A stretch of DNA of 6,411 nucleotides from Lachnospiraceae bacterium (GTDB lineage: Bacteria > Bacillota > Clostridia > Lachnospirales > Lachnospiraceae), in NCBI GenBank assembly GCA_024684155.1, contig JAIKXK010000095.1, forward strand, positions 1-6,411, read 5' to 3'. The notes under the pieces were generated by a model. That model was not told the DNA's origin, did no database searches, and saw only the letters and a program-made list of their open reading frames with translations. This document shows positions 1 to 5,687 of this stretch, one piece after another (positions within the stretch are counted from its first letter, which is position 1; each line of letters begins with the position of its first letter). Both the position numbers and the translations under genes were made by a program.

Positions 1-183
1 ATCAATTCTTACTTCTCCACTATCGGCCATTAAAACGCCTGACATAATTCGAAGTAAGGTGGACTTTCCAGCCCCATTTGTTCCTACAAGGCCAAATACC
101 TCTTTTTCCCTCATATTTATTGTAAGATTTTCCAAGGCAGAGATATCATCATAGCTTTTTGTGATGTTATTAATCTCAATCAT
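1..183 (-). CDS. ABC transporter ATP-binding subunit, partial (N-terminal 61 residues)
   Basis: This is the N-terminal end of the ATPase subunit of an ABC transporter; the rest lies beyond position 1. Residues 31-42 contain the Walker A P-loop GTNGAGKS, with K40 and S41 as the nucleotide-binding residues. Tyr11 sits where the adenine-stacking A-loop aromatic is expected. The segment after the P-loop (LLRIMSGVLMADSGEVRID) is typical of BcrA/YtrB-type exporters. The ATG at 183-181 overlaps the end of the GntR gene by 8 nt, and an AAGGA ribosome site at 194-190 lies 6 nt upstream, inside that gene, so the two are probably translationally coupled. Known of the family: YtrA-type GntR repressors are usually followed by an ATPase and permease genes for efflux or envelope-stress response. 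The substrate cannot be told from this fragment. Signature motif, Walker B and partner permease are not visible. Confidence 0.93.
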   Translation of the reverse strand, partial: MIEINNITKSYDDISALENLTINMREKEVFGLVGTNGAGKSTLLRIMSGVLMADSGEVRID

Positions 184-541
184 TTGCTATCCTTTCTGAA
201 GCGGACTTCAAAATCTCCTTAGGATCAAATCCTAACTCAGAAGCTTCCTTTAAAAGTTCTAAAATTTTATTACATATTTCGTCTTGCCTGGCACACACCA
301 AATTTGAATTCTCTTTCACAAAATTCCCTCTCCCCTTAACGGTATATATAAAGCCTTCGCGTTCCAATTGTGTATATGCCTTTTGCACGGTATTTGGATT
401 GGTTGCTAAATCCATAGCCAAACTTCGAACCGAAGGCATTTGCTCATCAGTTTCCATAGCGCCAATTAATATCAAATGCTTGTAATAATCTACGATTTGT
501 TCATAAATCGGTCGACCATCCTGATAATTGATGATCTGCAT
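176..541 (-). CDS. GntR-family transcriptional repressor, YtrA subfamily
   Basis: A short (121-residue) GntR regulator. Residues about 10-75 form the winged helix-turn-helix, with the family pattern MPSVRSLAMDLATNPNTVQ (35-53) and the wing EREGFIYTVKGRGNFV (60-75). Instead of a large ligand-binding domain, only two short helices follow (about 84-119), which is the YtrA-subfamily layout used for dimerisation. The ATG at 541-539 is preceded by a strong AAGGAGG ribosome site (555-549) with a 7-nt spacer. It is the first gene of its transcript, under the promoter at 709-681 and an operator-like site at 679-655, and its end overlaps the ABC ATPase start by 8 nt. Known of the family: YtrA proteins repress their own operon and the linked transporter; in Bacillus subtilis the regulon responds to cell-wall antibiotics. 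Autorepression here is inferred from the operator match. The inducer is unknown. Confidence 0.93.
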   Translation of the reverse strand: MQIINYQDGRPIYEQIVDYYKHLILIGAMETDEQMPSVRSLAMDLATNPNTVQKAYTQLEREGFIYTVKGRGNFVKENSNLVCARQDEICNKILELLKEASELGFDPKEILKSASERIAND

Positions 542-579
542 AGGCTTTCCTCCTTCCTAAATTTCACTCTACCCATTTA

Positions 580-605
580 TTGTCTAGGATATGACTAATA
601 CACAA
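580..605 (-). promoter_or_regulatory. possible second, degenerate YtrA-type operator in the leader
   Basis: On the minus strand a half-site TTGTGTA (605-599) faces an imperfect partner TAGACAA (586-580) across 12 nt. Read on the plus strand, this region resembles the main operator in inverted orientation: both contain CTAGGA followed by GACTAATACACA. The second arm has a mismatch and the spacer is one base shorter than in the main site, so binding would be weaker or absent. It may simply reflect the inverted repeat described separately. Confidence 0.3.
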
Positions 606-666
606 ATGGTTTTGGTTTTGTGCTTGTTAGTATTTTGTGAGATTTTGTGATTTATGTGTATTAGTC
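593..666 (-). repeat. 12-bp perfect inverted repeat in the gntR leader, 50-nt A/C-rich loop
   Basis: GACTAATACACA (plus strand 593-604) is repeated as its exact reverse complement at 655-666. In the minus-strand transcript this gives a 12-bp stem closing a 50-nt loop (654-605) that holds a single G and is otherwise A, C and a few U. The upstream arm is the downstream half of the main operator, so the repeat could act in DNA (two sites for one regulator) or in RNA (leader hairpin). The stem ends about 38 nt before the AAGGAGG ribosome site, so it does not directly mask it. Confidence 0.6.
616..649. repeat. three copies of TTTTGTG in the gntR leader
   Basis: TTTTGTG occurs at 616-622, 633-639 and 643-649 on the plus strand; the last two belong to a 9-bp direct repeat ATTTTGTGA with 10-bp period (632-640, 642-650). 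In the transcript these read CACAAAA and make up most of the unstructured loop of the 593/666 inverted repeat. They could be binding sites for a protein or simply low-complexity sequence; nothing here decides between these. Confidence 0.4.
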
Positions 667-679
667 CTCCTAGTACACT
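655..679 (-). promoter_or_regulatory. YtrA-type operator downstream of the -10 box
   Basis: The minus strand reads AGTGTA (679-674), 13 nt, TACACA (660-655), with perfectly palindromic GTGTA/TACAC cores. As I recall it, the Bacillus subtilis YtrA operator is AGTGTA-N13-TACACT, so arm sequence and spacing agree at all but the last base. The site begins one base after the -10 hexamer and covers the predicted transcription start (about 674), an ideal place for repression. It lies directly upstream of a gene for a YtrA-type GntR protein, which makes autorepression the likely use. Confidence 0.72.
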
Positions 680-680
680 T

Positions 681-709
681 AGTATACACCCAGGATAAGA
701 TAGTGTCAA
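681..709 (-). promoter_or_regulatory. sigma-A promoter of the gntR-ABC unit
   Basis: The minus strand carries a perfect -35 box TTGACA (709-704), a 17-nt spacer (703-687) and a -10 box TATACT (686-681; five of six consensus bases). Start of transcription is expected near 674, giving a leader of about 130 nt. The -35 box starts immediately after the U-tract of the upstream cyclase terminator. A promoter this strong would need the overlapping operator to keep it off. Confidence 0.85.
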
Positions 710-739
710 TAAAAAGGATGGGTTTAATTAAACCCATCC
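708..739 (-). terminator. Rho-independent terminator of the cyclase operon
   Basis: Positions 716-739 are a perfect 24-bp palindrome: arms GGATGGGTTT and AAACCCATCC around an AATT loop. In the minus-strand transcript it is followed by UUUUU (715-711), then A and UU. This is the classical intrinsic terminator form. The cyclase stop codon TAA (726-724) lies at the tip of the hairpin, so the last four or five codons are within the upstream arm. The final UU belongs to the -35 box of the next promoter. Confidence 0.9.
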
Positions 740-2571
740 AATTCGATTACTTCAAAGCCTTCTGCTTTACCTTTTAGTTTAATTGTAGCTCCAAGAGAGG
801 TGGTTCGAATTCGATCTCCCATCATATCTGCTACTACACGACTGATATAAATTTTTCCTGCCGGAGCATTTGATTCTAATCGGGATGCTGTATTTACCGT
901 ATCCCCTATAGCCGTATAATCTCGGCGTCGAATGGAACCAATATCACCAACGACTGCAGGTCCATAATTTACACCAACACCTACATTTAATGGTACTCCA
1001 TAACGTTCCATAAAGGATTTCGATAGTTCTGCTGCTCCATCTCTAATATCCCTTGCACATAAAAGCGCATGATATACAGGATCTTCCATCTCAAGTGGTG
1101 CTCCCCAAAAGGCCATGGTACAATCGCCTACGAATTTATCCAGGGTTCCTTTGTTATTTCGTACACAGTCCGATGTCATGGTCAAATACTCATTTAATAT
1201 GGCCACAACCATTTCCGGTGTCATTCCCTCTGACATGGAAGTAAAACCTCTGATATCTACAAATAATACAGCGATATTACAACTTCTTCCAGATAAATCA
1301 AGGGCATCCGGACCTGCCTTTAAAAGTTCATTTACAATGGCTGTATCAACATATCGTTCAAAGGTCTGGGTAACCTGTTTTTTCTCTGCTCGGGATTTTA
1401 AGTAGTTATATACAATGGTTACCACATAAACTAAAACTATGCCAAAAGGTGTCCATAAAGGATGGGTTACTGTTCCATTGTTATAGAATGCTAATGCTAA
1501 GCCTATACTAATTCCAACCACTGCAACAGTTACAACAGAGGAAACAATCAAATTCATTCTTTGGAAGAATAACAAAGAAAGGAAGCATACCAAAAACAGT
1601 ACCAAATACTGCCATGATTCAGAGGCCTCAGACTTATAGTTTTCGTCTAAGAGCTGTTGTACTACGTTGGCCTGATATTCTACACCATACATATTTTTGG
1701 CTCTTGCAATTGGTGTAACTACATTATCCTGAAGTCCTGCTGCATAAGGTCCAATAAATACAATCTTTCCAGCAAAATAATCCGAAGGAACTTCTCCATT
1801 AATTAAATCTTTAATGGATACTCCATCATAAAAATCTCCTGGTTTTGCCGTATACGCCACGTAATAATTTCCATGAGCATCAGTTTTAGGAAGATTGATT
1901 CCACTACCATCTAAGGTAGCATCTAACTCACTGACATCAATGGTCTCTCCTGCCTGTACTCTTGAGTATAACTCTGCCACAGTTTCAGCCATGGAATAGA
2001 CCTTTGTACCATCTTCCTTTGTAAGATATAGCATGGAGTGACGAAGCACAGCGTCTGAATCATACATGGCATTAATGTGTCCAATGGCTGTCACATCTTT
2101 TAAGGCATCATAACTTTCTTCATAGGTTTGTAATGCGTAACTATTGATACTATAGGTGCCATCTTCATTCATAACAGTTTCAGTTCCAAAGGAAGCAGAA
2201 GCTCCTGTTACCACACACCCTAATTCCTCTGCAGCTTTAGCCAAGCGTTGATCCACCTCATCCTCTGTTGTTCCGGAATAAAGTGTATCAATAGCCACCA
2301 CTGCAGGTTTATTCTCTGGATCCTGATTTAGAGCTTCAAGGGCAGATGCCATAATACTTCGATCCCAGTTTTGGAAAGGGCCATATTCCTGAAGTGCTTC
2401 TTCATCAATACCAATGACTACAATTTTCCCAGATGAAGCCTCCTGTTTTTGAAACATGGAATCTCCAACTCTATGATCCAGCCAATCCAATGCCCCTAAA
2501 TAAGTAATTCCTGTTACCAGAGCAGCCACAATGGCTGCTGCTGATATTTGTTTGATTAAAGATTTTTTCAT
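724..2571 (-). CDS. CHASE2-domain membrane adenylate cyclase, class III
   Basis: A 615-residue membrane cyclase predicted to make cAMP from ATP in response to an extracellular signal. An N-terminal membrane helix (about 10-28) leads into an extracytoplasmic CHASE2 domain (about 29-312; typical LDWLDHRVGDSM and KIVVIGIDEEAL near the start, AGKIVFIGPYAAGLQDN and GVEYQANVVQQLL near the end). Three membrane helices follow (about 320-337, 340-362, 373-391), then a linker and the cytosolic cyclase domain (about 430-610). All class III catalytic residues are visible: metal ligands D439 (FVDIRGF) and D483 (FVGD), adenine-selecting K479 and T553 (DYT), transition-state N560 and R564. The Lys/Thr pair marks class IIIb adenylate rather than guanylate cyclase. 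The ATG at 2571-2569 has AGGGG 6 nt upstream. Last gene of the operon, 24 nt after the FecR-repeat gene; it ends inside its terminator. The CHASE2 ligand is unknown. Confidence 0.95.
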   Translation of the reverse strand: MKKSLIKQISAAAIVAALVTGITYLGALDWLDHRVGDSMFQKQEASSGKIVVIGIDEEALQEYGPFQNWDRSIMASALEALNQDPENKPAVVAIDTLYSGTTEDEVDQRLAKAAEELGCVVTGASASFGTETVMNEDGTYSINSYALQTYEESYDALKDVTAIGHINAMYDSDAVLRHSMLYLTKEDGTKVYSMAETVAELYSRVQAGETIDVSELDATLDGSGINLPKTDAHGNYYVAYTAKPGDFYDGVSIKDLINGEVPSDYFAGKIVFIGPYAAGLQDNVVTPIARAKNMYGVEYQANVVQQLLDENYKSEASESWQYLVLFLVCFLSLLFFQRMNLIVSSVVTVAVVGISIGLALAFYNNGTVTHPLWTPFGIVLVYVVTIVYNYLKSRAEKKQVTQTFERYVDTAIVNELLKAGPDALDLSGRSCNIAVLFVDIRGFTSMSEGMTPEMVVAILNEYLTMTSDCVRNNKGTLDKFVGDCTMAFWGAPLEMEDPVYHALLCARDIRDGAAELSKSFMERYGVPLNVGVGVNYGPAVVGDIGSIRRRDYTAIGDTVNTASRLESNAPAGKIYISRVVADMMGDRIRTTSLGATIKLKGKAEGFEVIELDGFN

Positions 2572-2595
2572 ATATTTCCCCTAATGTGTTTCAAG

Positions 2596-5500
2596 TTAAT
2601 AGGTTCCCGGCTCATAGATTGTTAAATAGGCCTCTCCCGTAAATTCACCATCCATGGACATTACTAGATATAAAGACGATGATGAAGTTCCTAATGCGCC
2701 TTCTTCCTCAACTATATATCCTGTACCAAGATTTACATAATAGTAAGTTATACCATCTACAATTTTTCTCTCAAAATATTTATCTTCACTATCTGTTTTT
2801 ATCATTACAGGTACTGTTATCAAATTATCTCCTTCACTATAGGAGAAAAACTGAATTCCCTGACCAACAAATGCTATCGCCGGAATACCTGCTAAATGAT
2901 ATATGTCATTTTCCAAAGTAACAGATACGTTAAAATATGGAGCCACTTCACCATCAGTAGATGCCATATCAACCATTTGAATACGATACACTTCTCCCAA
3001 ATCTTGAACAGAATAAAACTCATTAGCTAAATCAGTACCATTCAGACTTGTACTCTTCATATCAACTTGAATTTCTGTACTAGAGTCACTATTACCAACT
3101 ATGTATATTCCCTGATAATATATTTCATCATCTGTAGTGTATGGTTCAAACTCTGAAAATCCATCAATTATACTGGTATAGTCAAATGAACAGTAGTATT
3201 TCGGTTTCACAATTACAGTAAGTTCAGTTCCCATAGTCGCTTGTGTTGAAACACTTGCTGACGATGTCGTAGATGTTCCCAAACTAGTATCCCCAGAATA
3301 AACTGATATTGTTCCATAAGATGTATTAGAAATACTAAAGGAAACCGTATACTCCCTTAATTCAAATGTAGCTGTAATGTTTACATCTGCCGAACCAATC
3401 GTAAAGGTTCCTGTAGACGTTCCTGATTCTGAAACTGAATTTGTAGAAACTGTTACTCCTCCACTATTTACCTTCCACTCTTTAAGGGTATAACCAGGCT
3501 CCGGCGAGGCCGTAAGTGTAATGGTATCTCCTATATGTCCCGTGGTTGCACTGGCTTCTACACTACCCATACTACTATCTGCACTGGTTACGGTAATCGT
3601 ATAATCAATAATTGTAAAACTGGCTTTAATAGTTATATCTTTTGTTCCTACTACAAAACTTGTTGATGCAGAAGATGCATCTTTTATGGTTACATCTCCA
3701 CTTTCCACTGTCCATTTATTAAATTTATATCCTGGCTGTGGAGTTGCCGTTAATGTTACTTCATCTCCTGTAAATCCTCTTTGTGCACTGGCTTCTACGC
3801 TACCCATACTAGTATCTTCCGAAGTAACAGTAATGGCATAATCATTTAAAACAAAGCTTGCTACAATCTTTACGTTTTCTGTTCCTACCTCGAAGGTAGT
3901 AGATTTTGCACTGGCATTTTTCAGTGTTACTCCACCACTCTTTACAGTCCATTCACTAAATAAATAACCTGATTTAGGTGTGGCGGTAATCGTAATACTA
4001 TCCCCTATATGCGCAGTGGACTTACTAGTTTCTACCGTGCCCATTTTTGTGTCTTCTGAAGCAACTGTAATGGTATAATCTATTGCCTTAAACACCGCTT
4101 TAATGGTGACATCTTTTGTTCCAATAACAAAAGTAGTACTTTCAGCTGTTGCATCATCTAGTGTAACTTTACCAGATTCTACCTTCCATTTACTAAACTT
4201 ATATCCAGCTTTTGGTACTGCAGTTAGCGTAATGGTATCTCCAATTTTTCCAGATGAGCTACTAGCTTTAGCACTTCCCATATCTGTATCATTTGAACTA
4301 ACACTAACCTTATATTTTATAGCACTGAAAACAGCTTTTATACTGACATCAGAAGTTTTTACCACAAAAGTTGTGGAGGTAGAATTCGCATCCTTTAGAT
4401 TTACCTTTCCACTTTCTAGTGACCACTCACTTAAGGTATATCCAGTTGTAGGAGTTGCTGTAATGGTAATGGTATCTCCTATATGCGCTGTAGTTGCACT
4501 AACTTCTACTGTACCCATACTACTATCACTGGATGTAACCGAAATCTTATAATCTATAGCTGTGAAATTTACAATAATTGTTACATCAGAAGATCCCATA
4601 ACAAAGGTAGTTGTTTCTGCAGTTGCATCAGCAAAAACAACGATGCCACCCTCTGAAGACCAACCTGTAAATTTGTATCCATCATTTTTCATAGCCGTAA
4701 TAGTGACTGTATCACCTTCCCTTGCCTCGCCTGCATCAATGGTATAACTTCCACTAGAAGAATTTGGTATGGAAATTGTTATTTTATGAGTGATTGCTAC
4801 AGTTGTAGATGTTGTAGAATCCGGTTCATTTTCTGTTTGCGTTTCTTCAGATACCTCTACTTCCACATTTCCCGGTACATCTTGTTCTTCCGTAGATTCT
4901 TCTGCTCTTTTTTCTATAATTGTTCTTGCTTCTTCCTGTAATTCTTCTACATCTACATTAAATACTTCTGCTACACGTTCTGCTAATTCTTCGTCTTCAG
5001 CAATTTCTTTTAAGGCAAAGTCTGGCAAATCTTCCAATGTTGCTTCTTGTACAGAAAAGATAACCGAATCTGAACCTTCCTTCGTGTTATCTAATTCCAG
5101 CTTCACCTTTTGACCAGCATAGAGTTTAATACTATTTTCTCCGCCTGTCACATCATTGGTACCGTGAATTTCAACTACACCATCTGTAATTGTAATTTCA
5201 TTATCTTCAGCATTAACATATCCAGATGTACCTCTGATACCTACTACCATAGTAGAAGTTTCAATATCAAAACTTTCATCATCTGCTAATTTTTCTTTTA
5301 CATTAAAATAAAGCTGACCTTCTTTTAAATCCAACTTGATATTCTTCTTTTCTTTTTCGAATCCAAGTTTGGAATTATTGTTCAGCGTAACCATTTTTGT
5401 GTCGTCTAATCCAAGTTTTACGAGTCCATCTGCTCCTGTAGTTAACCCATACCCACTATATAGACTCATATCTTCTAACATTGATTTTTCATTTCCTGCA

Positions 5501-5673
5501 TCATCTGTAAGAGTAACTTCACCTTCACAATTAAGTAGTCGAACAGTAATTGCCGTTAAGTCGTCGCCCTTTAACATAAAAAATGCTACTATGCACACCA
5601 CCGCCACCAAAACAATTGCTGCAACCGCCCCAATTAGTTTCGGGTTCAATTCCTTCTTTTCCATATTACTCAC
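2596..5673 (-). CDS. Membrane-anchored FecR-domain protein with six InlB-like repeats
   Basis: A large surface protein of 1025 residues (1022 if it starts at the ATG 5664-5662). A short cytosolic tail and one membrane helix (about 12-34) place the rest outside the cell. A FecR domain follows (about 45-193) with its hallmark TSTMVVGIRGTSGYV (139-153) and the KLYAGQKVKL end. Then come a very acidic helical linker (about 205-285), six InlB B-type repeats (293-772) and a degenerate seventh (773 to about 870, Trp lost), and a C-terminal region (about 873-1025) I do not recognise. No LPXTG motif, so anchoring is through the N-terminal helix. FecR in iron uptake is a sigma-factor regulator paired with FecI and FecA; neither is here. 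FecR-type domains in such modular surface proteins are better read as periplasm- or wall-facing binding modules. Position between the HD-GYP and CHASE2 cyclase genes suggests it supplies or presents the signal to the cyclase (inference). Confidence 0.93.
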   Translation of the reverse strand: MSNMEKKELNPKLIGAVAAIVLVAVVCIVAFFMLKGDDLTAITVRLLNCEGEVTLTDDAGNEKSMLEDMSLYSGYGLTTGADGLVKLGLDDTKMVTLNNNSKLGFEKEKKNIKLDLKEGQLYFNVKEKLADDESFDIETSTMVVGIRGTSGYVNAEDNEITITDGVVEIHGTNDVTGGENSIKLYAGQKVKLELDNTKEGSDSVIFSVQEATLEDLPDFALKEIAEDEELAERVAEVFNVDVEELQEEARTIIEKRAEESTEEQDVPGNVEVEVSEETQTENEPDSTTSTTVAITHKITISIPNSSSGSYTIDAGEAREGDTVTITAMKNDGYKFTGWSSEGGIVVFADATAETTTFVMGSSDVTIIVNFTAIDYKISVTSSDSSMGTVEVSATTAHIGDTITITATPTTGYTLSEWSLESGKVNLKDANSTSTTFVVKTSDVSIKAVFSAIKYKVSVSSNDTDMGSAKASSSSGKIGDTITLTAVPKAGYKFSKWKVESGKVTLDDATAESTTFVIGTKDVTIKAVFKAIDYTITVASEDTKMGTVETSKSTAHIGDSITITATPKSGYLFSEWTVKSGGVTLKNASAKSTTFEVGTENVKIVASFVLNDYAITVTSEDTSMGSVEASAQRGFTGDEVTLTATPQPGYKFNKWTVESGDVTIKDASSASTSFVVGTKDITIKASFTIIDYTITVTSADSSMGSVEASATTGHIGDTITLTASPEPGYTLKEWKVNSGGVTVSTNSVSESGTSTGTFTIGSADVNITATFELREYTVSFSISNTSYGTISVYSGDTSLGTSTTSSASVSTQATMGTELTVIVKPKYYCSFDYTSIIDGFSEFEPYTTDDEIYYQGIYIVGNSDSSTEIQVDMKSTSLNGTDLANEFYSVQDLGEVYRIQMVDMASTDGEVAPYFNVSVTLENDIYHLAGIPAIAFVGQGIQFFSYSEGDNLITVPVMIKTDSEDKYFERKIVDGITYYYVNLGTGYIVEEEGALGTSSSSLYLVMSMDGEFTGEAYLTIYEPGTY
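3358..4797 (-). repeat. tandem array coding six 79-84-residue InlB-like repeats
   Basis: Six in-frame repeats: 4797-4558, 4557-4321, 4320-4084, 4083-3847, 3846-3610 and 3609-3358. Repeats 2-5 are exactly 237 bp (79 residues); repeat 6 has a 5-residue insertion rich in Ser and Thr. The pattern is I-D-Y-x-I-x-V start, MGxVE, GDxITLTATP, GYxFxEW, SGxV, TTFxVG, DVxIxAxF. Each has one Trp (residues 338, 417, 496, 575, 654, 733), and these six are the only Trp in the protein. The family is the divergent InlB B-repeat, a beta-grasp-like extracellular spacer or binding unit. DNA copies have drifted in most places, but short blocks between repeats 5 and 6 are nearly identical. Confidence 0.92.
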
Positions 5674-5676
5674 CTC
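5662..5676 (-). promoter_or_regulatory. ribosome binding site that decides the FecR-repeat gene start
   Basis: GAGGTGA (5676-5670) matches seven bases of the 16S-complementary sequence and sits 5 nt before an ATG (5664-5662). The longer reading frame starts at a GTG (5673-5671) that lies inside this site. That GTG has only a weaker AGGGG (5684-5680) upstream. The ATG, giving MEKKELNPK as the N-terminus, is therefore the more likely start, three codons shorter. Either way the gene follows the HD-GYP stop codon by 14-23 nt, as in one operon. Confidence 0.7.
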
Positions 5677-5687
5677 TCGCCCCTGTT

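Noticed and set aside
666..671. AGGAGG on the minus strand in the gntR leader as a ribosome site for an upstream small ORF
   Set aside because: No ATG, GTG or TTG occurs at a usable distance downstream; the sequence lies in the 13-nt spacer of the operator, and the real gntR ribosome site is at 555-549.
682..687. GTATAC palindrome as an operator
   Set aside because: It is explained by overlap of the -10 box TATACT with adjoining bases; the longer GTGTA/TACAC site downstream has the proper family spacing.
542..723. Riboswitch or T-box in the region between the cyclase and gntR genes
   Set aside because: The leader is too short and too poor in structured G-containing segments, and I see no T-box, SAM or other conserved core; only the simple stem and A/C-rich loop are evident.
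4103..4747. Plus-strand open frames opposite the repeat array (also 4790-5113, 5336-5779, 1053-1405, 2679-2921)
   Set aside because: They lie antisense to clearly conserved domains, their products are low-complexity Ser/Val/Thr-rich mirrors of the real protein, and no convincing ribosome site or family motif was seen.
3358..4797. Regular 237-bp repeats as a possible CRISPR array
   Set aside because: The period is far too long, there are no short identical repeats with unique spacers, and the frame codes for a recognisable protein repeat throughout.
5590..5600. Cys27 of the FecR-repeat protein as a lipoprotein lipobox
   Set aside because: The residue before the Cys is Val, not Gly, Ala or Ser, and the Cys is in the middle of a continuous hydrophobic helix, so a plain membrane anchor is more likely.
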